From the NCBI RefSeq assembly GCF_901709675.1, contig NC_051094.1, positions 2,894,501-2,958,500 on the forward strand: a DNA stretch of 64,000 bases, read 5' to 3'. Origin of the DNA: Syngnathus acus (lineage: Eukaryota > Chordata > Actinopteri > Syngnathiformes > Syngnathidae). Under the pieces are notes generated by a model that was not told where the DNA came from, did no database searches, and was given only the letters and a program-made list of their open reading frames with translations. Position numbers and translations under genes: made by a program. Below are positions 35,600 to 48,845 of this stretch, one piece after another. The stretch's first letter is position 1. The number at the start of each line of letters is the position of its first letter.

Positions 35600-35965
35600 A
35601 TGTTCCCTTTCCCATTTTACATGACGAGGTACCCCCGTCGATGTATTACTTCATAGCCTCCCTCGTGCTATTGCTACTATTGTACTAAAACCGCGCCGTG
35701 CTAATTTACTCGGTGACTCGGCCATGAAGTTTATTTTCAGCGAATCTCTCGAGGACGGCCATAAACAGTATGAGATCATTTGCGCTTTGCAATAACCGCT
35801 TTCCTTTTGTCCTTTTAAGTCGTATTAAATTGCGAGCCCCCGATCGTGAGTCACGGCATGGCGGAATCTGCCGGATGGGCTTTAAGCGTCCTGTTAAATT
35901 ACGTCGCCCCCCCGCCGCGAGAATAGCAGAACGACCGTGCCCCTATAAATACAGGAAAACGTTTC
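35600..35965. promoter_or_regulatory. Candidate conserved non-coding block
   Basis: Balanced, repeat-free sequence includes CATGAAGTTTATTTTCAGCG, GGCCATAAACAGTATGAG, TTTGCAATAACCGC and CGTATTAAATTGCGAG. The ATAAACA word is forkhead-like and CATAAA is HOX/CDX-like. It looks regulatory but this is not demonstrated. Confidence 0.28.
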
Positions 35966-36696
35966 AGATGTAACGTCCACAGTAAAACGCGGTGGAGCAT
36001 TAAATGCGATTGCGCTTATCTGCCCCCCCCTTTTTTTTTTTTTTAACACCTAAAGACAATCTGGAGTACGCTCTTCACAAACATGCCGAATGCCTCCGTG
36101 TACACATTGAAAGGGAGAACATGCAGTGCCTTTTTCCACTGCTTAGTGTGGGTGCTCCTTTTCATTTGGGAGCCGATGTACCTTGAAAAAGGTTCATGTG
36201 CAACGCATGTCTCATCTAAGGGGAATAAAAATGATGGGGAAAGACACTCGAGTGTAACAGTAGGCCAAAGTCATGGTTTTGTGTGCAACTGAAACGACAA
36301 AACAGAATTGGATTCGACAACTCTATTTGGCTTTGTTCATTCCGGTTTTTTTTGGTCGTGCCTTCACAACATGTCCATTGTGTTTCTCCGCGTGGCTGTT
36401 TAAACTTGCTTCCTTCTGTAGGAAATAAACAAATCCATACCACCCACATGTCCTTAATGAGGTGAAACTACTGAGACAAAGACAATGGGAAGTGTGTATA
36501 CAAGACACAAACACACTGAGGGGTGGAGACCAGTCATGGGAGGGAAAACGGGGGGCAGGAATTAGGAAAGGGATGGTGAGTGGAAAACTGAATTGGCATT
36601 CACGAGGGGAGACGCAGTAACAGAAGAGAGAGAAAAAAAGAAATGTTGGGATGAGCTGGAAAAGATGATTAATGTACTCAACTGCAGATGGGTGCA

Positions 36697-36730
36697 TTTT
36701 ATTTATTTATTTATTTATTCATTTATTTAA
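36697..36730. repeat. (TTTA)n microsatellite
   Basis: About eight TTTA units with a single TTCA variant, in otherwise unique DNA. Confidence 0.9.
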
Positions 36731-37260
36731 GAATTAAAGGATAATATTCACAACCCACTGGGGAAAGGCATTTATTGGAGTGCAGCTTTTATTTTTTCTA
36801 TCAAATAAAAAATAAAAAAAACATTGTCTATGAAAGTGATCTGAGATGGTTTGTTTGTCCAGTTTGTTGGGAGGTGTTCATGTTTAAGGTAGACAGAATT
36901 TTCTTAATAATAATAATGTCTGAAATCCATTTCTAGGAATTGAAATACTTAGTTACTACCTGATTTGTTCCAATGATTTGTTGTAACTGGGACAGGCCAT
37001 CAATTAGATGGACAGCGGCTATTGTGAGGCCGTACGGTGCTTACAGAAAAGGAGAGCTGGAAGGCTAAGAGCCACGCTCCATTAAAAAAAGGACCTCTTG
37101 ACCCACTGCAGCCTCCATCTTTGGCCCTCTTAACATGCGTCCTAAAAGTAATTTACTGCAGCATATGCGGAGTGGCATGAAAAGTGCATTTGGCAGTAAC
37201 GTTGCAATCACTGGCAATATTGTGAGGATCCGTGCTTCCTTCTTGCATACTTCCACGCTT
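36731..37260. other. Intergenic DNA, no gene seen
   Basis: AT-rich unique sequence with short A/T runs near 36785-36825. No element or exon is supported. Confidence 0.5.
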
Positions 37261-37261
37261 A

Positions 37262-37517
37262 CAGTTTCAAATTAAGGTTTCAAGCCTGGGTTCGTCTTTC
37301 AAACTGTTGTTTGGGTTTCAATAGCAGGGTTCAAGTCAGGATTACGGTTTCAAAGTTGCTGGTTAAGGTTTCAAGATAGGCTTTTCATGCCTTGGTGAGC
37401 GTTTCAAATGAGGATTGTGATTTCAAATTAGGGTTTCAAACCAGGATTGGGATTTTCATGGAATGGCAGGGTTTCAAATGACGATAAGGGTTTCAAGCTT
37501 CAAAGCAAGATTTCAAC
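37262..37517. repeat. Degenerate (G)GGTTTCAA repeat
   Basis: The word GTTTCAA or a close variant occurs more than ten times in about 250 bp, at irregular spacing of roughly 15-30 bp. Linkers vary (AGGATT, AGGGTT, TTAAGG). It looks like a decayed short-period tandem array and not a functional multimeric site, although regular transcription-factor sites are possible. Confidence 0.75.
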
Positions 37518-40500
37518 TTGGTTGTATGACAATATTTCAAAAAGGGAGATTTCCTTACAGGAACGTGACTCAAAACAATAGTCTCGGCGCTCCCTTTTAA
37601 GATTCTGACAGGGGAGTCCTCTCTTGAAGTGAGGCAGTCCGCACCTAAAACATGCCAGTGTGTTGGGGAGGCGCCCCGCTGCTGGAAAAGGACTTGAGAA
37701 CGTTCAAAAAAATAAATGATGGAAAAACAATGAAGTGAGCTACAGCCTCCACGTCTGTGAAGCTTGTTTGACGTCAACATCAGAGACCAGCAAACGCAAA
37801 AACACAAAATGGAAAACAAATCAACGGCATTGTCGTCAATTTGGACCGCTGATTTTCTTATCTGCACTTGGAGACCCGCTGCTGACGGCCCTCGGGCCGA
37901 GTCGTTCACGTGTGTACGCTCGCGTACGCGCGCAGACAGATAAAGCCTCGAGCTGCCGAGATGTGTCAGAAATCTAACGGCGGTTTGATGCCCTCGCCGC
38001 GCCATCAAAGAAGACGAGGCTGCTTTCATTACCTTTGGACAGTTGCCTGACTCGCGCCGGCTGCGGCGGACGGCGGAGAGGCTCCGAGTTGTACACAAAC
38101 CTTTTAACAAGGCCGACCAAAAATCGGAAATCTGGAAGACTAGAGTGGAAATTCGATTTAATGAGATTGGCTCACAGAAGTTTGTAGAGTAGCCAAGTAT
38201 TGTACTCAAATAAGAGTACTGTTACTTGATTGTGGAACTGCATGAGCACTAGCGTAAAGGTAGAAATAAAAAAAATATATATTTTGTGTGTATTCAGTGG
38301 AAAAACTACTGCTGGTAGTAGTGAACTAAGAAAAAAATAAATAAATCACGCCAGCATAAATAAATAAATACAACTAAAAAATAGCAAGCAAAATGTAGTT
38401 CAATGTGACAGTATTTGTGGATTCCACTAATTGAGGAAAATACTGTATGGTGGCCATAGGGAGTCAAAAAGGTTCATTTACTGGTCCTCAGAGTAGGACG
38501 GAAGTTTCCCAGGAAGCAAAACCTGAACTCACAATCTACACGAGCACAAAACACATTTTTAGGAATAATACCCATCACTATGTGTTGACAAACTTGATAC
38601 ATCACAAAGGCTGTCAGTAAAAGGTTCCTTTTTCTGACGATGCCAATTTTGCCTCAATTCGCATCCGTTATCGACGTCTCCTTGCATCAGGCCATCCTTT
38701 TATCTCACTTATTCCATTTTTTCTTCCCCACTCGGAAAACATTTTGTCTGATCCGTTCTTGACGGATAAACGACCGCCCACCCCACCCGTTAATGATTTG
38801 GGTGGATGGCTCGTCCATGAAAACACACTCAGACAAAGAAAGACAGAAAATAAAAAAATAAAAAATAACAATATGCATTTTTCTCACTTGCAAAAAAAAT
38901 GTTTTTTTTAGTTCCGATCTTTGATTTAGGATTGTAGGCTGATCAGCCAGGACATGCGCAGTGTTTACAAAATTCTATTAGCAGTGAGCCCGCACGTTCT
39001 TTGACTTGGTTCTTTTGAGTCAGTATTTTAAAGTCCTTGTGAAGTGAAAATAAATTTTGAATTTGACACAACGCAAGATGACCTCGAAGCTATACTTGAA
39101 TATAATACCCGAACACTAAAACACAAATACGCTTGGGAACACCGTGTAAAATTTGGGTCAGAACTCATGACTGCAACAATTTAGTGTACCCGCAAACAAC
39201 TGCAATATTTGCTAAAGTCAACTCGAGTTCAAGTCATTAGGACTCAGCTCCACCAGCCGCGAGTCACAGAGAAACAATTGCGTGTGCCGTCTAAGCAGAC
39301 AGCCAACAATACATGGGGAGAAAAAAAATACAAATAAAAATCGATAAAAACCATTATGGCTGCCTCCAGAACTGCTTTAGATGACTATGTGGCAATCTGC
39401 CCAAAACAAAACTGTCATATTCTTGATTTTTTTTTTTTCACCACAAAACAAGGCAAGACCCTTTTGTATTTTTGATAAGATCGGATTTGATTGATCGCTC
39501 AATCAGGAAAGTTATGCGACAGCAATACGACAGAAAAAATGACTAAAGTAAACTACTACAATAAAACACTGGAAATCAGAACATGAGCTCAATTATTACA
39601 TATATCGTCAAATTTGCCACCCAATGACGAAAACCTCAACCATTATAGGCCACCCATTAGTCTACGTGATTAGAATTCCGATGAATAATGGATAGAACTA
39701 CTAAAATGGCCGCTTCGAACCCAAATAGGTTCATGATATTTTTTTTGTAGTTCTGCTCATGCTAGACATGCCTAGCAAATCTCATGTTGCTAAGTGAAAA
39801 TGGCTCCAGGGGGGGGGGGGGGGGCTGAGCTTTCAACAGTGGACCTAACAGTCATTCCTTAGCAACACTCCTCCAGGTCAAAGGGGGAAAGGCCAAACAG
39901 ATAACATGTGTACACAGCAGATAGCAAACAATGGAGGCTCTGTGAATTCCTACCAGAGGAGAAATTTCCACACACGCATTCCAAATGCAGCTGACCAACT
40001 CGCTCTCTTTCTTCCAACACACACACCTCTAAAAGCAGGCAAAACAAATCACCTTAGATATTCCATTTGAGAAGCATTTTCAAGAAGTGTGTGTTGCTTT
40101 TTCTTTGCCTTTTGTGCGTGTCACTTATTCCAAAAGTCTGGTGTAGATCCATCAAATACTCAAGAAAAGAAGAATGCACCTGGACTCAAATGGGTCCCAA
40201 GTGTAATCATCACACACAAAATAACCTTCATGTTATGATTGCTACTCATCGTTTTGGTAAATAAAACAACAATGTCATACAGTATACATGAGCGTGGAGC
40301 GGAAACATTTCATCAGAATAGTTCAGCTCGGCCCCTGTGGTCCAAACATTTAATCATAGCTTAAAGTGAGTAGCAGAGAGACTAGTCGTGTACAAGTGCC
40401 TCTGCCAGTGTACCTCATATAACAAGCCATTAGCTTTTATTACTCTGTTTTGTCCACATGCTCATTTGATTTGGGAGGCCGAGTATGAAAGGGGGGGGGG

Positions 40501-40895
40501 GTCGGTCGAGCCTGAGGGGCGAACGGAAGACCGAGGGGATGCTAGTCTTGAGAAAGTGAAGAAAAAAAACAACAAAAGAAACAAAAGGTTGAAGTGCCGC
40601 ATTGACGCAAAACAGAACCTCGACTCCTGACCTACTCTGTTGCTCTGACAGGAAGTGTTGGAACGTTGCTGACAGGAAGTGCACTAATAAGTGCAAGATT
40701 TATGGGAGTATCTTTGTCCAAATGACAGCGTGTGGATTTATAAGGGGCTCCTGCTCATTTCCCCAAGAGACTAAAAAGGCCGCAGGACATTGTTGACATT
40801 TTAGCTGGGAAGCTCCCGTTGATGGACCTTCTTGTGATTGTGGCGCTTGCAATGGAGTTCAGATGTAGAGGCAGATGGACTCCGTCCTGGTTTGA
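37518..40895. other. Intergenic DNA with CpG patch and G-run
   Basis: A CpG-rich patch at 37860-38080 lies under the longest chance frame of the window (238 codons, minus, 37493-38209), which has no recognisable domain. A/T-rich tracts occur near 38265-38370. A 16-base G-run is at 39809-39824 and another G-run near 40491-40501. No gene is supported. Confidence 0.45.
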
Positions 40896-40904
40896 AAGGG
40901 TGAC

Positions 40905-41420
40905 AGGTCAATATTTTTAGTCATGTACTTATTGGATTTGTGTTCATGAGAGTCGGCATGTTTTTGGTCAATTTCTTGGGGGTTTATTGACATTTTTTTG
41001 ATCATATTTTTTGGGGGGCAAAACGTTGGGCGCATTTGGTTATGGTCGTTTTGTTTGGTTGTATATTTATTTTTGGTCCATTTTTTGATTTGATTACGTT
41101 TTCAATCTTGATTTTGGTCACGTTTCTTAGTTGTGCTTTGAGTTGTGGTTTTTGGTCATGTTTTGTGGTCATGTTTTTGGGTGCCTAGTCATATCGTGTT
41201 GACCTATTTTATGTTTATTTTGGTTACAGTTGGGGGTCCGGCTTTTGCTCACTCCGTTTTAATTATTTAATGATGATGATTACATTATTATGATGTTTTT
41301 GTTTGTCTTATTCAATGGTTTGGTCCTGTTTTTGATCAGTCTATGCTATGTCAAGATGTGTCCTTCTGCTTTTGGCGGCGGTGCGGTAATAATTTTAGGT
41401 CGTTGGTATTGTTTTTGCGC
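40905..41420 (+). repeat. GT-rich, C-poor degenerate TTTTGGTCATGTTT repeat
   Basis: Variants of TTTTTGGTCATGTTT recur about fifteen times over 500 bp, and the plus strand is strikingly poor in C (and rich in G and T). This is a decayed short tandem family or a strand-asymmetric tract. No open frame is supported. Confidence 0.8.
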
Positions 41421-43000
41421 TATGTTTCACGTTTGTGGCATTTAGGTCATGGTTTAGTGAAGTTTTTGTCAACACAGCTTCATCCATAAACTTTTCCGAC
41501 CATTCTCTTGTTGTCATGTCCCCAAAGTTACAACAGGCTTTTTTTTTTTTTTTTATTCTCGGCACTTGATTAAAGTGGTGAGTGTATGTTAGGGAAAAGG
41601 GAGGTTTTGACAGCATTTACTGGGGACTTTGTTGTTTTACAAAGGAATCCGTCTGGCAACAGGGGGAGATGAAGTCTCACAACAAAGGATGCCAGGCAAA
41701 GCCAATGATGAAACATGGACACAGCAGGCAGTGCTGCAATAAGCAGCAAACAAGGGCCACCTCACGGGGACCAAAAAAAAAAAAAGAAAAACAGAACACA
41801 AACTGGACAATTACAGTCCAGTAAAGCCAATGCAGAGGACAAGGACCCATGCTGATTGCAATCAGACTGAGTGGCATTGAACCGCTACAGTAACACGAAA
41901 GTGTGTCCTTACTTTCCACTCATTGTTAGACACAATAACCAGTGTGAAAAAGACAAATGAGCTCTCCAGCCATGCCAATGCATTCACAAAGGTCTCACGA
42001 GTTTGCCAAAGCAGCAGGTGACGCTACCAAGTCAAACAGTGAGAGCGCTTGAACAAACACGAAGCCACTACGGATAATGTAAGATGACAAAGGGAGGGAA
42101 CGAGGAAACGTATCATCGAAATTAGAAAGTCGACGTGATGTCTTTGCAATGACGTGGTGCGGCAACAAGAACTAATCTGAAAAGACACGTGCTAATGCTA
42201 GTAGCCCAATTGTAACTATGAACTGTTCATTTTGCCAAAATGAAATATTTCTCTCCACAGACAGCTTTCTTCCTTCAAAATCGACCTCCTTCTTTCGGTG
42301 GCCCCCTTCATTCACTCACAAATCACAGATACCTTCAGGGTCTCACACAAAGTTGGATCTTAAAACAAACATTTGCAACCACATATGTATACTACACTAG
42401 ATAATTGAAAATGAGTCTCTTCGTCTGCTATTGGAAATGATGTGCTTTCACGTTGATAATGAATGTATTTATAAATCTATTCTTATATCACTAAAAGCCG
42501 CTCCGCTGTCCCACAAAAACAGTTTCACAATTTGTCTTTGTAATAAAACCATCCCATGCAAGCTGAGTCACCATCCAGGCATCCGTAACTCCCCGGCCTC
42601 CTTCCTGCATTAATCATGCCTGTTGCCGTGGAAACCATCCAAAGCAAGAACCACAATAATGCCAGATATAAAACCTCGTCAAGGTCCACCTTCAGTGTCC
42701 TTTGGAATGAGACAACCTTATGGGACATTGAGTTTTTGCTTCAATAGTTGGAGCCCAACCAGAGCGAAGATCTTGTCCATTGTGATCGTCAACCGTAAGC
42801 ATTCACGTGTTGAATAATCTTAGAAGTTAAGCAACAGGTTCACTCATCCCTTTATCGTTCTGGCACTCTGCGGCGTTAACTGTCGACTCACGCTCTGTGT
42901 GTGTGCGTGCCCAACCTTGACAAACTCATTCCTCATGCCCACAATCAAGCGGCCTTCAGAGGGAGATGTTTGGACGAGCAGATAGGCCTAATGACTTCTG
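41421..43000. other. Intergenic DNA, no gene seen
   Basis: Contains T/A-runs (about 41538-41555, 41776-41788) and an X-box-like GTTGCCGTGGAAACC at about 42621-42635 that resembles RFX-type sites with a mismatch. No exon or RNA gene was found. Confidence 0.5.
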
Positions 43001-43560
43001 CAGACTCCCCCCCCCTCTCTCTTTTTTTTTTTTTTTTTACGACACGACTGTCAGCTCGGCAAGTGACGTCGTGATTGAAGGTGCGTTGCAACATTTGAAT
43101 GTTTGTCATGCGCCATTGTAAAGCTTTAAAGCTGGGGCCTCAATTAGGGAGCGGGCGGGGGGTGCTTTTATTTGCACACATCTGAATGCATCTCAAACCT
43201 TTGCAGTATCGCACAACACTGATATCGCTACTTGGATCGATCTGCCAACCGCTCGTTTGTGTGCGTCTCCAGTTGATATTCCCACTGTTAATCAAACACA
43301 GATCCGATTTATTGGGGAGTCACTTCAGCTCGACAGTGCGCATTCATACCCTAATAGCTGCAGCCCAGACTGGAGAGTTATCAGTATGGCGGGGGGGGTT
43401 ACTGCTTGAGAGATATCGTTCCCACACAATCACATATTCACCGCTAAACTAATATTAGTCCGTCTCGCTCAAGTTTATATGCAATACTGTGTCTTTTATT
43501 TAAAAATCCCCCACCCCGCCTCTCCCTCCCTCCCTCCCTCCCCCTCTTTTTCTCTGGCAA
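43001..43560. repeat. Simple-sequence cluster: T-run and CCCT tract
   Basis: CT/T-runs at about 43007-43039 and a CCCT tetranucleotide tract at about 43521-43545 flank unique sequence. No gene. Confidence 0.7.
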
Positions 43561-45835
43561 GCCTAGTATGTGTGTGCGTGGGTAAAAGGAGAAGAAAGGT
43601 CTGGTTCCACCGATAGGGAGGAAGAAAAACAGCCTGCTTGTCAGACGAGATGCTCAGCTCGCGCCTTCAAGAGCGGCACAAAGAGCAAAAAATATGAAAG
43701 CCTCCACTCTCATGTTCCTTTTTGTTAGTCTCGGTAAAAGCACCATCGCCGTTATAAGCTAATTACCGTGACTATCTTTTGCTTTTGTTGTTCCAGGAAG
43801 AGAAACGTGTTTTTTTTTTTTTGCTGTTCTTTTAGATCTCATCTTGGTTGCCATAGTTTTAGCCTCCAGCCAATTGCTAGGTGAGCAGGTCATTTCCTAC
43901 AACCTGTACTAATTTTTAAACGGTAGACCTGGAGTTTACCTCAGAATGTGATTTATTTAGGGCATCATCTTATTGAGAGATCATAATTTTCATTGTGCAT
44001 ATCTGGCGCCAAACTTCACCTGCCGGGATGGACAATGCGTAAACATTAGTCAGATTTGCCACCAGAAAATGGAAACCTCCCGAGCGAAACATCTTTTGAA
44101 GCCAGGTTCAAAAAGATGCATGGAATTTTGCACACACGTCAATCAGGAGTAGCCAAAAAATTTCAAGAACCTAGTATGATTAAAAACCACACGTGGCATT
44201 CCTCGTCTTCTAGAGTCTTCCATCTCCTGAACAAGCAGGAGATTATTTGTGATACCATTACTGAGCATGTACTACAGTAATATGCATTTACTATTTCATC
44301 TGCTACTGAATTTTACAGTAAGGACCTTGGAGAGCTAACTTCTCAAGTTAGATGTCTCTGTTTCCAAGCAACGCTGACAATACATTTTCCATGCGACAGA
44401 ACTATTTCATCTTCAAGTCTACATTCATTTAGTATGGCTTTACTTGTAACATACCCCTGTGTGTTATTTTACTAAATTTAGTATCTTATTCCGACATCGA
44501 GTCAAGTATTACCATTACTGATATTTTTCTTTAATTGGATGAAATTGAATGAGTGTTTTGTACTTTTTTAAGATTGCAAATTTGTTAAAAACCCAGAACA
44601 AAATTAATTTGGGAATAGCTTCTCTTGGGTTAATTCAGCACAAAGTTGTAATATTAAAAGGAAATAAAATGGCCATGTGAAACCAAATGGCAGACATGCT
44701 GATTTTTATTTTTATTTTTAAAGGTATGTGTCCTTGAGAAAGTTTATTCATCATTATCATGCCGGCTAAAACGGCATGTTGCAAAGTTAAATTGGCTTCG
44801 GGGGTGTATTAAAAAAAAAAAAAAAAAAAGGAGGGTCTACGCCACGACCACCTAGTCTAAAGTCTCATTTGGTACAAAACAAACAACCAGCACAGCACAC
44901 AAATCAGACGGGGATTAAAATAAAAAACAAAACAAACTTGTTTTAAATTCAATAGATATTCGTCCATATTTATTTCCTAACCTCATAGATGGCAATATTT
45001 GCTTGGTGTTGTGACAGTGATGTGAATGCTGATTTGGATGATCATTAACCATTCGGCCTATGTTTTCATCCACCGCCATCAAAAAAAAAAAAGATCAGTA
45101 GACAGAAAAAAAAAAAAGAAAAATCCATATTCAAGAGTCCACACTACTATTCCAAAAAAGAACTTTTCAAGCACATCTCAACTGGCGGAGGAAATGGAGG
45201 ATAATAGAGTGACTAGAAGCTTTAAAATCCGAAGGAGAGCTGCAGAATTTTAATGCACCGCACCGGGGACACTTCGGAGCTTCTAAGCACGCTCGACATG
45301 TATTATTGACGAAATCTTTTTAGCGCTTTGAAGACGAGCAAAATAATCCAACAGTCAATTCGAGTGTAAACCGATGGAGGGAATCAAGTTTTAGCAAGAA
45401 CTTTACAGCATTAATTGATGTAACCATCACATCATCACTCACGTTGACTCAACAAGGTACTATCAATTCTGAAAGACCGTGCGAAGCGAATTTCATTTCA
45501 TCAATTATTTTTGTTGAATTTACTTTGTCTTTGTTAAAGGTATTAGCGCAGACTCCAAGTGCCGAAAAAAAGTCAAAACTCATAACCGTAACCCTACCCC
45601 TAACCTTTCCTAACTCTCGTGTCAGGTCTTCCTCAGGGGCATCGTCTGATCTAAGTGAAGGTCAGGCCGGCCTCGGGGATATCGGGGACACAGATGAAGC
45701 CAGACTGGACTAAACTGTAAAGCGCCATGTTTCTGTGATTTCAACTAAAAAGAGTATTTTTAAGACAAGGACAGGGAAGAAGCAGAAAGCCAGATTAAAA
45801 AGCTAAAAGGGAACATCCACACGTTCTGACACTGG
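43561..45835. other. Intergenic DNA, no gene seen
   Basis: AT-rich DNA with A-runs (about 44811-44829, 45080-45117) and a CCTAACC-like patch near 45587-45612 resembling decayed TTAGGG-type sequence. No coding segment with recognisable motif. Confidence 0.5.
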
Positions 45836-45839
45836 CGCG

Positions 45840-46065
45840 CAAGCGGATATTGACTCGCCACCTCAGGGGCCCGCGCCGTGTCATCAATATTAAATGCTTG
45901 TGCTGACAATAGCCTGTATTTTTGCAAATCAAACTTGGCGTCTAATGGCCGCGAGGTGCGAGGTGATCCCTCGGATTACGTGACGTGAACACGGCGGCGG
46001 AGCCGAGGCGTACGTCAACTTTCTATTTGCAGTTTATACGCTTTACAAATTGCACGCCCCGCCAC
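45840..46065. promoter_or_regulatory. Candidate conserved non-coding block
   Basis: The block has TCATCAATATTAAATGC, TGACAATAGCC, TCTAATGGCCGCGAGG and GGATTACGTGACG words in balanced sequence with several CpGs. Enhancer-like by appearance only. Confidence 0.3.
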
Positions 46066-46374
46066 CCATCCGCTCTTCTCACCAGTCACCACTCGACAAT
46101 GAGCACACGGGGAATACTAATGCCGCCGCATCAAAGCCAAACAAATGAGGAGAGCGAGGGGAAAGGGAGGTAAGAGGCCACCCAAAGAATCGAGTCAAAC
46201 CCTGAGGAGTGACGACCGCGACGGGATACAAACAAGGCGTCCTTCACTTTGCTTTGCCCCTTGGAAGAAAAAAAAAAAAAATCACGGGGGGAACGCATTT
46301 CCTTAAATAACATCATGTGTTCATCTATCCGGATTAAATATCCATCTAAGCATTTTTTTTGGGTCCTCTTCTCC

Positions 46375-46542
46375 TTGTGATTGATTGGTCGCCAGCCAAT
46401 CAGATAAATAGCCATTCATTCACATTTACCTTCAAACGTCTTAACACGCAGGAAGATGGAGCAGCTGGAGAAAACCCACAGAATCTTCTGGAGAATATGC
46501 AAACTTCAAAAAGGAAATCCATTCGAACCCTGAACCTGTGAG
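46375..46542. mobile_element. Old copy of a dispersed teleost repeat
   Basis: The order GTCGCCAGCCAATCAGATAA, CATTCATTCACATTTACC, GGAGAAAACCCACAG, GAATATGCAAACTTC and ATTCGAACCCTGAACCTGTG matches, with decay, a repeat seen very widely in fish genomes. The consensus form has ACATGCAAACTCCAC and a final cysteine-tRNA-like GAACC block. I cannot assign its class with certainty. Confidence 0.5.
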
Positions 46543-48330
46543 GGAAAAAAAAAATGCAAATATGATCTAAACACACAAAAATAAACACATCAAGGCTAGC
46601 GAGCGCTAACAGGTCAATTGCTTCATCTACTTTCACTTAGAAGCTAGGTTTGGAATTTGGAAACTGCTGCCATCGTTTTCAAATATTTCTGGAAATTCAC
46701 TCAAATGGGATGTCTGGAAGAATCTACTTTGCGCATAGTGCGCTAGCCACATATGAATATTGACAATATTCCCCCCCATCACCACCACCACCACGTCATT
46801 GATTCTGGCAGGGTGGGCCGATGCCCCGTGGCCCCTGCCAAGCGTTCTGGCATCACGTACGTCTCGCATATGAGGGAACTCGCCGATGCATATCAGCGGA
46901 GGCTTGCATTTCCCCGGAGAGCTCTCAAAGAAAAATGAATAAAGCTGTCAAAACGTCATACACCTTCTCTGCTTTATACTTGCAAATGTGAATCCTTAGT
47001 CATGTCTGGCTAAGGTAATGCTCAAAACACAGGCCAAACTGATTGAAATGTCTCCTCCATATTCGGAAGAAAACTTTAGATTCCAGCTATGAATGGCATT
47101 GTCCAACATATTTGATTCAGATGAATGAAAATCTGAAGTATATTGAAAATATTTTGGGATTTGAATAAATGACCCGAGGCGGGAATACATTGGATGCCAG
47201 AGTCATTCAGCTATGTTATCAGAGAGGTTCAGAACCCTCAGGCTGAGAACAAAACAAACTAAATGTAAAAAAAAAAAAAAATGTTTGCCAGTAGGAACTA
47301 ATGTCGCTCAAAACCTGCAGTTGTTGTGTTACCTGGACAAGACTTTTATAAGACGATTTGTGATTGGATGAATGGGTCAGGGCCACAGTAAAGCGGATGA
47401 AGAGCTAGTTGCTAGGCACCGCTGCAGCGACCGACCACCTGTTGATTTTCCAGACATGTCCACCTAATTTTAGTGGGTATAGAAAAAGTCACTGCCATTT
47501 TTCTGAAACCAAAATGGTCCACTTCCTTTTTCCCTTCTGGCGTGTGACCCGAGCCTTTTTTTTTTTCAAGAATAAATAATTATAAGAGGGCGGTGCTACT
47601 TTGGAAAGCATTTTTAGCATACCATCTCTCCTGTGTTGTTGTTTTTTTTTTGTGAGTGAATGTGTTTTTGGTCGTGTGGCGCATAGTTATTCATAAGCGC
47701 GTTTGTGAGAGAGCAGATTGCGAAGGGCGCTGGGAGAGTGGGTGTGGGTGCACGCTAGCAGATGGTGCGAGAAAAGAGGAGCTTTAACTTTTTTTTAACA
47801 CTCCTAAAAGAGCAAGTAAGGAGATTGCGCGACTCTATAATTCATTTTCCCCAAGACTGATTTTTTTATTTTTTACAGACAAACACACACAAACACAGTT
47901 GTTAAAAACTTTCCATCAGAAAAGTGGGGACTAATTTTATGTCAAAATTTGAAATCCATTACCCAAGATGCTATCAATGTCTGATGACCAGGAGGCAATG
48001 CATAATTGGATTTGAAAAGTAGACTGATCATGAAGATAATTACATCAAGTTTGTACACCAGTTTTGGCAACATGTCCCGGACGCCTGGTTACTGGTTACA
48101 AAATATAATAAAATTCCCAAATTTCCAAGCAGCACGAATGAGATCATTTTGGGGAGTCCCTAAACTGCATACACAACTACCAGCATACACAAACACTCAA
48201 GCAATTGGTGCTTTTTCAGACATGCCGACCCCCCCAACCCAAAATCAAATAATTTGTCAAATGAAAATAATAACATTATAATGTTAAACAACCCTTCCAA
48301 GAAGGCCTAATAAAAAATAAATAAAAAATG
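46543..48330. other. Intergenic DNA, no gene seen
   Basis: Includes a CAC-repeat patch near 46778-46795, A-runs near 47268 and T-runs near 47560 and 47645. No coding segment is supported. Confidence 0.5.
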
Positions 48331-48845
48331 AAGCTCAAAGCTAATAGGCAAAAGATGAACAGTTGAAAGTTGGAATGGGTATAATTGGTTGAAAAATGTA
48401 GAAATTAGAGTTGAAAAACAAAATTTTGGAGAATTTGGTTGAATTTCAAATTTGAAAACTTGGAATTTTTGGTAAGTGGGAAGTTGTGGAATAGTTAGTA
48501 AAAAGAGGAACAGTTGAAAGCTGGAATGGTTTGAATCAGTGGAAAAATGTAGAAATTAGAGTTGAAAAACATTTTGGAGAATTTGGTTGAATTTCAAATT
48601 TGAAAATTTTGAATTTTTGGTAAGTTGTGGAATAGGTAGAAAAAAGATGAACAGCTGAAAGTAGGAATGGGTTGAATCGGTTGAAAAAATGTAGAAATTA
48701 GAGTAGAAAAATGAAATTTCGGAGAATTTAATTAAATTTCAAATTTGAAAATTTGGAATTTTTGGTAAGTGGGAAATTATGGAATTGCTAGGCAAAAGAT
48801 GAACTGTTGAAAGTCGGTATGGGTTGAATTGGTTGAAAAATGTGA
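48331..48845. repeat. Tandem repeat of about 150 bp, three full units plus part
   Basis: The landmark GAACAGTTGAAAG (and variants) recurs near 48358, 48509, 48649 and 48801, spaced about 151, 140 and 152 bp. Each unit also contains TGTAGAAATTAGAGTTGAAA, GGAGAATTTGGTTGAATTTC and AATTTTTGGTAAG. The plus strand is purine-rich. The shorter middle spacing reflects a small deletion. The last unit diverges abruptly at about 48845 into unique DNA. Confidence 0.9.

Noticed and set aside
37493-38209. 238-codon minus-strand open frame, the longest in the window
   Set aside because: No recognisable domain, signal or conserved motif. It spans a CpG-rich patch and the degenerate GTTTCAA repeat, where stops are scarce. 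Chance is sufficient without homology or transcript support.
41271-41290. Possible CRISPR or bacterial-type elements
   Set aside because: The window is eukaryotic in composition. No regular repeat-spacer array occurs; the tandem repeats seen are contiguous minisatellites.
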